Positions 26,416-35,310 of a stretch of 64,000 nt of DNA are shown piece after piece; position 1 is the first letter of the stretch, and each line of letters opens with the position of its first letter. The DNA comes from JAWXBM01 sp964470455 (GTDB lineage Bacteria > Pseudomonadota > Gammaproteobacteria > Xanthomonadales > SZUA-36): positions 11,729 to 75,728 of the forward strand of contig CAYYCX010000010.1 of assembly GCA_964470455.1 (NCBI GenBank), in the 5' to 3' direction. The notes below the pieces were generated by a model. That model saw nothing but the letters and a program-made list of their open reading frames with translations, searched no databases and was not told the DNA's origin. The position numbers and the translations under genes are program-made.

Positions 26416-27446
26416 GGCTTGCTTGCGCCGGGTTCACCGCGGGGAGCGGCGCCGGGCTCGGCATGCCCATCCAGCGGCGATTTCAATGGCACCGGATCCT
26501 TGGCCGCGCCCTGGATGGACGCCAATATGCCCACCAGCAGGATGCCGCCGATGATGCCCATCGAGGCCCCATCCGGAATGTGATAGTGGTTGCTGAGGAT
26601 CATCTTGATGCCGACATAGGCCAGCACGAATACCAGCGCGTTCTTCAGGTAACGGAATTTGGCCATGTAACCGGCCAGCACGAAATACAGTGAACGCAGG
26701 CCGAGAATGGCGAAGATGTTCGAGGTGAAGACGATGAAGGGATCACGCGTGACCGCAAAGATGGCCGGAATGGAATCCACCGCGAACATCACGTCGCTGC
26801 TTTCCACCAGCAGCAGCGCCAGGAACAGCGGCGTCACCATCAGCACGCCGTTTTCGCGCACGAAAAATTTCTGGCCATGGTAACGGTCGGTGACCGGCAG
26901 CCAGCGCCGCGCCAGTTTCACCAGCGGGTTGTCGCCCGGGTCCACGGTTTCGTGCCGGATCATCATCATCTTCACCGCAGTGTAAATCAGGAACGCGCCG
27001 AATATGTAGATCACCCAGTCGAAGGTGTTGATCAGCGTCACACCCAGGGCAATCATGATGCCGCGCAGCACGACGGCGCCGAGTATGCCCCAGAACAGCA
27101 CGCGGTGCTGCAGCTCCGGCGGCACGCGGAAATAGGAAAAAATCATGGCGATGACGAAGATGTTGTCGACCGACAGCGATTTTTCCAGCAAATAGCCCAT
27201 GAGGTACTGTGAAGCGGCTTCCTTGCCGGTTAGGTGCTCGGTGGCAAGGCTGGCCCATTCGTAATTGTTCTCGTACAGCAGGTACACCACGGCGATGAAC
27301 AGCAAAGCCATGGCCACCCAGACCAGTGTCCAGATCAGGGCGTCGCGCACCGAGGGTGCCGTCGGCTTGCGGTGGAACACTCCCAGGTCGAGCGCCACCA
27401 TCAGGAATACGAAAACCAGGAATGCAATCCAGATGCTTACAGACAT
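26412..27446 (-). CDS. TerC/Alx-family membrane protein
   Basis: The 344-residue protein has about nine membrane helices and the TerC signature: LEKSLSVDNIFVIAMIF, and VESSDVMFAVDSIPAIFAVTRDPFIVFTSNIFAILGLRSLYF, with acidic residues in the membrane. Members export manganese or aid metal loading of exported proteins. The upstream 127 bp contain TTGACA and TTACAT spaced 19 bp; no yybP-ykoY manganese riboswitch is recognisable. It heads the operon. Confidence 0.92.
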   Translation of the reverse strand: MSVSIWIAFLVFVFLMVALDLGVFHRKPTAPSVRDALIWTLVWVAMALLFIAVVYLLYENNYEWASLATEHLTGKEAASQYLMGYLLEKSLSVDNIFVIAMIFSYFRVPPELQHRVLFWGILGAVVLRGIMIALGVTLINTFDWVIYIFGAFLIYTAVKMMMIRHETVDPGDNPLVKLARRWLPVTDRYHGQKFFVRENGVLMVTPLFLALLLVESSDVMFAVDSIPAIFAVTRDPFIVFTSNIFAILGLRSLYFVLAGYMAKFRYLKNALVFVLAYVGIKMILSNHYHIPDGASMGIIGGILLVGILASIQGAAKDPVPLKSPLDGHAEPGAAPRGEPGASKP

Positions 27447-27573
27447 TTCAGTTGAACAGGACCATTCGTGAATGTAAGCCCATCATGGCAGTTTTGTGTC
27501 AATAATTCACCCAATGCAGGTATCCCGGCTTTCGGAGTAAACTCCCTCCAACTCCACTGCCGGATCGACCGCA

Positions 27574-29217
27574 ATGTTCGCACTGTTTGGCCAAAGCCGG
27601 GATGCGCGGCGGATTTTGTACCTGGCGCTGGCCCTGTTGGCTGCGCCGGCCGCATTTGCCCAGGACTCCAATGCGCCGGAGGCCGCAGCCCAGGGAAACA
27701 ACACCGCCATGGTCGTGGTCGATGGCATTCCCCTGTTTCCGCTTCGCGGAATCGCGGCTTTCCCGGCCAGGGCAAGAGCAGCCTCGGTGCAGAAGCACAT
27801 CGTTGAATTTGCCCGCGATGCGAGCCTCACGGTCGACGACCTCAGAATCGTGCCAGGGCCCGATTACCATGCCATCAGCAGCAGCCAGGGCGACATCGTC
27901 AAACTGTTCGATGCCGATGCGGAAATCGAAGGCCTGGAGCGCGACCTGCTCAGCCAGGTGTACCTGCAGCGCATCAAGGACGCGGTGGAAAAATTTCGCC
28001 ACGACCGCAGCCTCTCCGTGCTGGGGCAGAATTCCCTCTATGCCCTGGGTGCGGTGCTGGTAACCAGCCTGCTGTTGTGGGTGTTGATCCGTTTGTTCCG
28101 CTGGCTCGATGGCTGGGCGGCACGCAATGTACAGCGCAATATCGACAAGCTGGCGAACAAGTCGCACCAGCTGATCAGCGGCGGCCAGGTGTGGAACCTT
28201 TTCGCCGGCCTGCTGCGGCTGTTGCGCATCGTGGCCATCATCCTGCTGGTGTACTTCCTGCTGAACACCGTGCTGGGCATGTTTCCCTGGACCCGGCCGT
28301 TGGCGCTGGCGCTGTTTGCCCTGGTCCTGAACCCGATCGAAAGCCTGGCCATGGGCTTCGTGGCAGCCATTCCCGACCTGGCCTTCCTGCTGGTGCTGTT
28401 CCTGGTGGTGCGCTACTTCCTGAAAATTCTCCGCCTGTTCTTTGAGCGGGTCGATCGTGGCCACATCAGCCTGGAGAACTTCGACAGCGACTGGGCCATG
28501 CCCACCTACAAGATCCTGCGCATCCTGGTAGTGGCCTTTGCCGTGGTGATTGCCTATCCCTACATCCCCGGCTCCGATTCCATGGCCTTCAAGGGCATTT
28601 CCGTATTCCTGGGCGTGATTTTCTCCCTCGGGTCATCGTCATTCATCGCCGGCATGATCGCCGGGCTGACTATGACTTACCGCGGCGCTTTCAAGGAAGG
28701 CGACCTGGTTCAGATCGGCGACGTAACCGGCACCGTGAGCGACATCAGGCTGATGGTCACGCGCCTGCGCACCGCCAAGAACGAGATCGTGGTCATTCCC
28801 AATTCCAACATCCTCAATACCAACGTGGTCAATTACTCAACCCTGGCGCGGGAACAGCAGCTGATCCTGCATACGGTGGTGGGCATAGGCTATGACACGC
28901 CCTGGCGGCAGGTGGAGGCGCTGCTGCTGCTGGCGGCTGAACGCACTGAGGGCCTGATGAAAGACCCGCCGCCATTTGTGCTGCAAAAGCAGCTCGGGGA
29001 TTTTGCGGTCAACTATGAACTCAATGCCTGTTTCAGCAATGAACAGTCGATCCTGCAAACCTATTCGAAGCTGCATGCCAACATCCAGGACGTGTTCAAC
29101 GAGTACGGCGTGCAGATCATGTCGCCCGCCTACGAGGCTGACCCGGACGGCGCCAAGATCGTACCGAAGGAGCAGTGGTATACGGCGCCGGCCAGGCCGC
29201 CGGAAAACACGGCCTGA
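27574..29217 (+). CDS. MscS-family mechanosensitive channel
   Basis: The 547-residue protein has an export signal (LALALLAAPAAFAQ), a periplasmic region to about residue 150, several membrane helices, and the MscS core: GVIFSLGSSSFIAGMIAGLTMTYRGAFKEGDLVQIGDVTGTV, then VIPNSNILNTNVVNYS of the beta domain. It is larger than E. coli MscS (286 residues). It should act as an osmotic safety valve or modulated channel. It converges on the decarboxylase gene; the two stop codons lie in one short palindrome. Confidence 0.92.
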   Translation: MFALFGQSRDARRILYLALALLAAPAAFAQDSNAPEAAAQGNNTAMVVVDGIPLFPLRGIAAFPARARAASVQKHIVEFARDASLTVDDLRIVPGPDYHAISSSQGDIVKLFDADAEIEGLERDLLSQVYLQRIKDAVEKFRHDRSLSVLGQNSLYALGAVLVTSLLLWVLIRLFRWLDGWAARNVQRNIDKLANKSHQLISGGQVWNLFAGLLRLLRIVAIILLVYFLLNTVLGMFPWTRPLALALFALVLNPIESLAMGFVAAIPDLAFLLVLFLVVRYFLKILRLFFERVDRGHISLENFDSDWAMPTYKILRILVVAFAVVIAYPYIPGSDSMAFKGISVFLGVIFSLGSSSFIAGMIAGLTMTYRGAFKEGDLVQIGDVTGTVSDIRLMVTRLRTAKNEIVVIPNSNILNTNVVNYSTLAREQQLILHTVVGIGYDTPWRQVEALLLLAAERTEGLMKDPPPFVLQKQLGDFAVNYELNACFSNEQSILQTYSKLHANIQDVFNEYGVQIMSPAYEADPDGAKIVPKEQWYTAPARPPENTA

Positions 29218-29228
29218 CCGGTTCAGGC
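29212..29228. repeat. Palindrome spanning two convergent stop codons
   Basis: GCCTGA and TCAGGC form a stem around CCGGT. The TGA of mscS is in the left arm and the TCA (antisense TGA) of the decarboxylase is in the right arm. Confidence 0.5.
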
Positions 29229-30377
29229 GGTATTTCGTGGCGGAACTGCCTGCGGATCGGAAAACTGCACCACCTGGTCGCTGTAAAAGCCATTGAAGCG
29301 GGTGCGGCCGGCCAGGCTGTAGGCGCCGATCTGGCCGAACTCCAGCACGTCGCCCTCGCGGATATCGTCGGGCAGGTCTACCCGGCCGGGCAGTATGTCG
29401 GTGGAATCGCAGGTGGGACCGTACAGCAGGAAAGACCTGGGCGGGCCGGCGTGCGCCTGGCCGTCGCGAAAACAGCGCACCGGAAAGCGTTTATGCCCCT
29501 TGAACCGCAACTCCCAGAAAATTCCATACATGCCATCGTTCAGGTACAGCCGGCCATCCTTGCGCAACAGGACGCTCACCACGGCGGACAGGCCGGGGCC
29601 GGCCAGGGCCCGCCCCGGCTCGGCCATCAGCTCACCGTTCTCCGCCATCGGCAGGCTGGCCATCGCGGCGCGTACGGTGGCGTGGTAATCGTTCAGCGGC
29701 GGCACATCGAAACCCGGGTATGGCAGCGGAAAACCGCCGCCGATGTCGATTAGCCTCACCCTGAAATCGAGCGGTTCCAGCACCGACCGGGCCACGCTGA
29801 TGGAATGCCGGTAGGCGTCCGTGCTGGTGACGGATGAGCCGACATTGAAAGCCAGCGCCGGCTCGGCGCCGCGCCGTGCCAGCTCGCGCAACAAGTTGGG
29901 CACGTCCTCCGGCGGCGCGCCGAATCGCTCCGACAGGTTCAGCATGGCCGATTCATGCTGTACCGCCATGCGCGCGAACACCACCACCCGGCGCAGGTCG
30001 ACCTCGTCCGCCAGCAGGTCGATGCCACGTTGATGGTCAACCATGAAGTGGCGCGTTCCCAGCTGTTCAAACGCCGTCCTGGCGGCACCCGCCAACCGTA
30101 CCGGCACCATGAAATAGGGCGTTCCGCTTGGGCAGTGCTGACGTACCAGCTCGATTTCCGGCACCGAAGCGCAGTCGAAGTGCTGCACGCCGCCTTCGTG
30201 CAGCAGGCGCAGCACGGCCGGGTGGTCGTTGGCCTTGACGGCATACAGCACCCGGCCCGGAAACCCTGCGACGAAATCCTTCGCCACTCGGCGGTAGATT
30301 TCCGGGTAGATGCAATATACGGGTTCATTGACCGGCTGGTTCGCCAGCAGGTCCTGGATATCGGTGAAAGTCAGCAT
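29223..30377 (-). CDS. Ornithine/arginine-type group IV PLP decarboxylase
   Basis: The preferred start, MLTFTDIQDLLANQP, gives 384 residues; the frame is open 129 bp further but that part lacks family similarity. YAVKANDHP holds the PLP lysine, LIDIGGGFPLPYP binds phosphate, EPGRALAG closes the site, and YGPTCDSTDIL carries the catalytic Cys-Asp of eukaryotic-type ornithine decarboxylase. It likely makes putrescine. No spermidine genes are adjacent. Confidence 0.9.
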   Translation of the reverse strand: MLTFTDIQDLLANQPVNEPVYCIYPEIYRRVAKDFVAGFPGRVLYAVKANDHPAVLRLLHEGGVQHFDCASVPEIELVRQHCPSGTPYFMVPVRLAGAARTAFEQLGTRHFMVDHQRGIDLLADEVDLRRVVVFARMAVQHESAMLNLSERFGAPPEDVPNLLRELARRGAEPALAFNVGSSVTSTDAYRHSISVARSVLEPLDFRVRLIDIGGGFPLPYPGFDVPPLNDYHATVRAAMASLPMAENGELMAEPGRALAGPGLSAVVSVLLRKDGRLYLNDGMYGIFWELRFKGHKRFPVRCFRDGQAHAGPPRSFLLYGPTCDSTDILPGRVDLPDDIREGDVLEFGQIGAYSLAGRTRFNGFYSDQVVQFSDPQAVPPRNTA

Positions 30378-30498
30378 CGCGGCATGATACCAGCCTTCCG
30401 GGATGGCAGGCCAAAGACAAAAGCCGGGGGAAAGTCGTGGGAAAAGTCGTTGACGCTGGTGCATAAGGCCGCTAAGTTGCGGCGGACGACCCGGCTCA

Positions 30499-31905
30499 AT
30501 GCACAATCAAAACCAGAAAGCCATGCCATCAACGGTGTATGACCTGCCTGCCTCCAGCGACGCCTTGCGCGAAAGCGCCACCGCATGGCTGATGCTGGGC
30601 CTGGCGGCACTGGTCGGCGCCGGCCTGTTTTCACTGCTGCTGGTACTGGCGCGGACGCCGGCCATCCAGGAGATGATCCCGCTGGTGGATTTTTTCCGCG
30701 TGGCGCTGGTGATCCATGTCAATCTCTCGGTGTTGATCTGGCTGCTCTCCATCGCGGGAGTGTTCTGGAGCCTGGCCTGCCGCAGCGATGCGCCCCGCTG
30801 GGATCGCCTGACCTTCCGGCTGGCCGGCCTGGGAACCATCATCGTCATACTCTCGCCCTTTCTCGGCGCCACGGAACCGTTGATGAACAACTACGTTCCC
30901 ATCCTGCGCCACCCGGTTTTCCATACCGGGCTGGGGCTGTTCACCGCCGGCATTTTCCTGCATCTGTTGCGCTGCGGGCTGGACCATAACCGGCGCGGCG
31001 GCACCGCGGCCGGGCAGCTTGATGGTGCCGGCGCCCTGCGGATCGGAATTCGCCTTTCGGCCCTCATAACCGCGGCCGCCGTTCTCGCATTTGTTGCGTC
31101 CATGGCCGGTATTCCGTCGTACATGGAAGGCGAGGCCTATTTCGAATTCCTGTTCTGGGGTGGCGGGCATGTCCTGCAGTTCACCCATACCCTGCTGATG
31201 ATGGTGGCCTGGATCATCCTGGTCAACGCCTCCGGCTACCGTTTTGTGCTCAGCCCCAGGTTGTCCGCCGTATTCCTGATCATCCTGGCATTGCCGGTGA
31301 TCACCGTGCCTTTTCTGTACCTGGCGCACGACGTGACATCTCCCGGTCACCGCCTGGCCTTTACGGAACTGATGAAGTACGGCGGCCTTTCCTGCGTGCC
31401 TTTGGGCCTGGCCGTGGTTTTCAGCCTGCGCCGCCGCGAAGTGCCCGCAGGCCAGTCCACGGGCGAGGCCGCCTACCTGCGCATGTCACTCTGGTCATCC
31501 ATCGCCCTGTTCGCCACCGGCGGCGTGCTGGGCTTCATGATCTCGGGGCTGGACATCGTCATTCCGGCCCACTATCACGGCTCGACGGTCGGCGTAACCA
31601 TCGCTTTCATGGGCCTGAGTTATTACCTGCTGCCGCGCCTTGGTTTTGGCGCCGTGCCCGCAAAACTGGCAACCTGGCAACCGCTGCTGTACGGCGGAGG
31701 GCAACTGCTGCACATCATCGGTCTGGCGTGGAGTGGCGGCTACGGGGTACAACGGAAAACCGCAGGCCTGGAACAGGGTGTTGATCGCATGGGGGAAGTC
31801 GCCGGCATGTGCCTGATGGGTCTGGGCGGGTTGATTTCCGTCATCGGCGGCCTGCTGTTCCTGGTTGCGGCCTGGAAATCCATAGGTGCGCGGCCAGGCA
31901 AGTGA
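30499..31905 (+). CDS. Divergent heme-copper oxidase subunit I-like protein
   Basis: The 468-residue protein has about 12 membrane helices. The heme His positions are present: VIHVNLSVLIW (H73) and PAHYHGSTVG (H358, H360), and a CuB-type His is in GGGHVLQF (H224). The position of the cross-linked Tyr is Phe (F228), and the CuB His pair is His-Asp (LAHDV, H277-D278). It therefore looks like a paralog with an altered or absent CuB site, not a normal oxidase. It is convergent with the hemerythrin gene and is probably partnered with the nearby heme-copper cluster. An ATG 24 bp downstream is an alternative start. Confidence 0.8.
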   Translation: MHNQNQKAMPSTVYDLPASSDALRESATAWLMLGLAALVGAGLFSLLLVLARTPAIQEMIPLVDFFRVALVIHVNLSVLIWLLSIAGVFWSLACRSDAPRWDRLTFRLAGLGTIIVILSPFLGATEPLMNNYVPILRHPVFHTGLGLFTAGIFLHLLRCGLDHNRRGGTAAGQLDGAGALRIGIRLSALITAAAVLAFVASMAGIPSYMEGEAYFEFLFWGGGHVLQFTHTLLMMVAWIILVNASGYRFVLSPRLSAVFLIILALPVITVPFLYLAHDVTSPGHRLAFTELMKYGGLSCVPLGLAVVFSLRRREVPAGQSTGEAAYLRMSLWSSIALFATGGVLGFMISGLDIVIPAHYHGSTVGVTIAFMGLSYYLLPRLGFGAVPAKLATWQPLLYGGGQLLHIIGLAWSGGYGVQRKTAGLEQGVDRMGEVAGMCLMGLGGLISVIGGLLFLVAAWKSIGARPGK

Positions 31906-31940
31906 ATGGCGCGATGAATCGGATTCCCGGGGCGATGGAT

Positions 31941-32354
31941 TCAGCCCTTCCCCGCGGCATGCCCCACGACGGCACCATGCATTCGCGCATCAAAAGTGGC
32001 GAAGTGCCCGGCGAACCAGTCTGACAGGCGTTCGCTGAGTTGCCGGCGGCCCTCCTCCGGGTCCGCCGCATAGACATCCATCAGGTCCAGGATCTGCTCC
32101 AGCAGCCGCTCGTGATCATCCTTGTGAGCCTGATACTCCGCGTACGCCGCAGCTCGCATCAGGCGTTCTTCCAGCGCGAAGTGCGCGGCGATCCCGGCAT
32201 GGATCTCGCCCAGCATGGCCTGTACCGAAGCCCGGTCGGCGTGGCCCGCCAGCCCCGCATGGGCCGCGTTGATCAGGGCGATCATGTCCTGGTGCTCCTG
32301 GTCCACCGAAGGGATTCCCAGTGAATATGACGGTTTCCAGTCCAATAGGCTCAT
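31941..32354 (-). CDS. Bacteriohemerythrin
   Basis: The 137-residue protein has all hemerythrin diiron ligands: SVDQEHQDMI, HFALEERLM, YQAHKDDHE and WFAGHFATFDARM. It binds O2 and, in several bacteria, is linked to NO handling or oxygen delivery. It is the last gene of the minus-strand heme-copper cluster, 19 bp after the cytochrome b fusion gene. Confidence 0.93.
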   Translation of the reverse strand: MSLLDWKPSYSLGIPSVDQEHQDMIALINAAHAGLAGHADRASVQAMLGEIHAGIAAHFALEERLMRAAAYAEYQAHKDDHERLLEQILDLMDVYAADPEEGRRQLSERLSDWFAGHFATFDARMHGAVVGHAAGKG

Positions 32355-32373
32355 GGCCCAGCCCTACTCCTTC

Positions 32374-34434
32374 CTACTCCAGTTTGAAATTCTGTTGCAC
32401 GGGGTCGAAGCCGACCACCAGGTGCTGCCCGGGTACCAGCTGAACCTGCTGCTCCAGGTAAAAATCAAAGCTGTCCAACCCGCCTGAATCATTCATGCCC
32501 ACCGACAGGTTCCGTGTTCCCGCAGGCACCGGGAACCGGGCGTATACGGTGGAGGACCCATCCTTCCAGATACCACTGGGTTGCAGGGTTTCGGCATACA
32601 CGACGGTTCCATCCACCTGCAGCGTTACCCGCAGGGGGTGTTTCTCACGCGGACAATCACTCGGTCGCCGCATGTTGGGGGGCAGTTCGTTGAGTTCTTC
32701 CTGGGTGAACGTGCGGCATTCCTGGATGCGCCGGCCGGAATGTGAAATCGACAGTGACACCATGGCCTCATCGTCCTGCAGCAGGCTGAATGCCGGCCAG
32801 GCCGAAAACAGACCAGCAGCCAGGGCAAAAAATCCATAGGCCAGGGCCTGCAAGGGCAACAGCCGCCAGGAGAAGGTCACCGGCCCGGTGGATGTTTCCG
32901 TGCCTGAAAGCTGCGAACGGAATGCCGCCAGCCTTTTGCCGGCTGGACCCAGCCTGCTCCAGCGATGCTCCCATCCCAGCGCCAGTTTTTGCCGGTCCGT
33001 ACGTTCGCGCAGTCGCGGGTCCCGTTCACGGGCCACCCGTTGCCGCGTCCACTCGGTGCCCAGGCGGTACTCGCAGTTGCCGGAACTGCACCCTGCCAGG
33101 AACACGCCATCCGCGTGATCGCGGCTGAGTATGAAGTCCATGAATGCCGGCGGCAGGTGCGCCATGCAGCGCAGCGGAATGACGGCGGTCTGTTCGTCCT
33201 GCAAAGGGCCGGCGTCTGAACTGCCATCGCAGGTGAATACGATCACCCTTTGCCGGCCGCGCAGACGAGCCGACTCTGTCTCAATCTGCTGCCGCAACAA
33301 CAGCGCTCCGATATCGGGCAGGTCGATACCTGGCACCAGGGCGCTGGCCTGGCGGAAGGGGGTGGCGGTCGGGCAGGCACCCACGCAGATGCCACAGCTG
33401 ACGCACAGGTCTGCATCAACCACCGCTTCCTGCTCGTAACGGCTGCCATCGGTGCGTGGCTGCATCATCACGGCTGAATAGGGGCAATCCTCGGCGCATC
33501 GCTGGCAGCCGTTGCAGTTGCCCAGGTCCACCACGGCCACCGGACGATCCGCATTGCGCGGCCCAGCCTCGGCATCCGCTCGCTTGCGCGGCGGCAGCCA
33601 GGGTGCGATGAACAACAGGCCGCTGAGGGCCATCAACAAACCCCACACGCCGGCCGGGCCCCAGCTTTGCACCAGCGGGTAAACCAGCAGGTAATACCAA
33701 TCAAGCCCCAGTTCCCGTGGCACGGTGGCGGGATTCGCCTGCCCCTGGCTGAGCGCGGGATAAACGATGGCCAGCGCCAACATCACCAGCAAGGTGCCGG
33801 CCATCAATGGGCGCGGCGGGCTGATGCGCGGCCGGCTGATGCGAAACACGTGCAGCCAGATGGCAAACACCAGAAACAGCGGCAGGCCAATCAGGTGGAG
33901 GAATGCCATCAGGGTAAAAAACCGGTCGCTGAGCTCCGCCGCGGTGAGGAAATTACGCGCCATGGAGCCGGTAAAAATCGGCAGCCAGTCGATCAGCTCG
34001 GCCGAGGTAATGGCTACGTACAGCCCCAGTTGATCCCACACCAGCCAGTAACCGGAAATTCCCAGCGGTATGACGATCCACAACAGCGGCATGCCCGTCA
34101 CCCAGCTGAACCAGCGCTTGCCCCGGTGGTGGCCATGCGGCCATTCACGCAGCATGTGCAGTGACAGGGTGACCACGGCGGCATCCGATGCATAACGGTG
34201 CAGGCTGCGCATCACGCCACCGATATACCATTGCTGGTGCGTCAGGTACTCAACCGACTCGTAAGCCCCCTGCACGCTGGTGCGGAAAAAGATGAACAGC
34301 CAGAGCCCGCTGACCAGCACGATCCAGAAGAAGAAGATCGTCATTGCGCCCAGGTGGTGCATGGGGTTCAGCTGTGGCCCAAAGCAGCGGCCCAGGGCAC
34401 GGTCCAGCCAGGTCAGGATATTGCGCGCCTGCAT
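32374..34434 (-). CDS. Cytochrome b - 2[4Fe-4S] ferredoxin - MvhD-type iron-sulfur fusion protein
   Basis: The 686-residue protein joins three electron-transfer modules. Residues 1-280 are a cytochrome b N-domain with two heme pairs (H79/H93 and H180/H195). Residues about 298-360 are a double ferredoxin: CNGCQRC...C (C307-C317) and CVSCGIC...C (C344-C354). Residues about 395-470 match the MvhD/hydrogenase delta domain with C402, C423, C449 and C454 (FTCDGSS, LRCMAH, GCSSGNCEYR). A membrane helix near 550 and a beta-rich tail follow. It likely moves electrons between the quinone pool and a cytoplasmic thiol or Fe-S partner. It overlaps the SCO stop by one base. Confidence 0.85.
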   Translation of the reverse strand: MQARNILTWLDRALGRCFGPQLNPMHHLGAMTIFFFWIVLVSGLWLFIFFRTSVQGAYESVEYLTHQQWYIGGVMRSLHRYASDAAVVTLSLHMLREWPHGHHRGKRWFSWVTGMPLLWIVIPLGISGYWLVWDQLGLYVAITSAELIDWLPIFTGSMARNFLTAAELSDRFFTLMAFLHLIGLPLFLVFAIWLHVFRISRPRISPPRPLMAGTLLVMLALAIVYPALSQGQANPATVPRELGLDWYYLLVYPLVQSWGPAGVWGLLMALSGLLFIAPWLPPRKRADAEAGPRNADRPVAVVDLGNCNGCQRCAEDCPYSAVMMQPRTDGSRYEQEAVVDADLCVSCGICVGACPTATPFRQASALVPGIDLPDIGALLLRQQIETESARLRGRQRVIVFTCDGSSDAGPLQDEQTAVIPLRCMAHLPPAFMDFILSRDHADGVFLAGCSSGNCEYRLGTEWTRQRVARERDPRLRERTDRQKLALGWEHRWSRLGPAGKRLAAFRSQLSGTETSTGPVTFSWRLLPLQALAYGFFALAAGLFSAWPAFSLLQDDEAMVSLSISHSGRRIQECRTFTQEELNELPPNMRRPSDCPREKHPLRVTLQVDGTVVYAETLQPSGIWKDGSSTVYARFPVPAGTRNLSVGMNDSGGLDSFDFYLEQQVQLVPGQHLVVGFDPVQQNFKLE

Positions 34435-35249
34435 CAGGACATTTTGCTTCGACGGGCCTTTATGGTTTCACGCAGCCACCAACCGCCCAGCACCAGCAGG
34501 AAAATGCCGCCGATCGCGATCTGCACGAACAGCGAATAATCAAACCGGTAGCGGCCGGTGGCCGGGTCATACACCGTGCAGAACAGCCGGATCCGGTCTA
34601 CCAGGTTGCTCACCAGGTGACTGCCAGGCTGTGGCCGGTTATAGACCAGATCCTTCAAGGGCTCGACCAGCGCGGGTAACTCAAAAGCGGCGCCATAAAC
34701 CTGGCCATAGATCACGCCATCACGATCCACCAGGGTTACCTGGTTGATGTGGTCGAAACCCCTTGGAGTGGGGAAATAACTGAAGCCGAGATTTTCAGTC
34801 AATGCAGCCATGCTTTCCGCATCGCCGCTGAGGAAATGCCAGCCGGGTTCGCTGATTTTCTGTGCGCGGGCGAAACTGGCCATGGCGGTGGGCGTATCGT
34901 TGGGCGTATCAAAGCCGATGGTCACAACGTAAAAGCTGTCTTCACCCAGCGCCTGTCGCGCTGCTTCCACGGCATTGGCCAGGTGGCGCGTAATGGCTGG
35001 GCAGACATGGTAACAGGCGGTAAAAATCATGCTGACCAGAACCGGCTTGCCCCGCAGCTCCTGCAGCTCCATGGGCAAGCCATCGCTGCCCCGCAATTCC
35101 AGCGGTTGCAGCGTCCGGCCGATGGCAGCCTGTGACCGGCTGAGCGCCGCATCGGCGTCGTAAGGTGCCGCGCTCTGGTCAGCCACGGCCGCCGTCGCGA
35201 GACCCGTCACCAGAACCAGCATCACACTCAGGCAGCGGTTTCTGGCCAT
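34434..35249 (-). CDS. SCO1/SenC-family copper chaperone
   Basis: The 271-residue protein has a signal peptide, a thioredoxin fold with the copper-binding CYHVC (in MIFTACYHVCP) and the partner His in PRGFDHINQVTLVD, and an unusual C-terminal membrane helix (VQIAIGGIFLLVLGGWWL). SCO proteins load CuA in subunit II. The neighbouring subunit II has an intact CuA site. A senC gene is part of the norSY clusters described in nitrifiers. Confidence 0.92.
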   Translation of the reverse strand: MARNRCLSVMLVLVTGLATAAVADQSAAPYDADAALSRSQAAIGRTLQPLELRGSDGLPMELQELRGKPVLVSMIFTACYHVCPAITRHLANAVEAARQALGEDSFYVVTIGFDTPNDTPTAMASFARAQKISEPGWHFLSGDAESMAALTENLGFSYFPTPRGFDHINQVTLVDRDGVIYGQVYGAAFELPALVEPLKDLVYNRPQPGSHLVSNLVDRIRLFCTVYDPATGRYRFDYSLFVQIAIGGIFLLVLGGWWLRETIKARRSKMS

Positions 35250-35310
35250 GGCGCTCCTGCCTGCCCGGGCTTCGCCGGAGGGCCCGTCCCGTATCGGGCG
35301 GCCCGGGTGC

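Noticed and set aside
27447..27573. Manganese (yybP-ykoY) riboswitch before terC
   Set aside because: The conserved loop sequences of that riboswitch are not present; only a possible promoter is seen.
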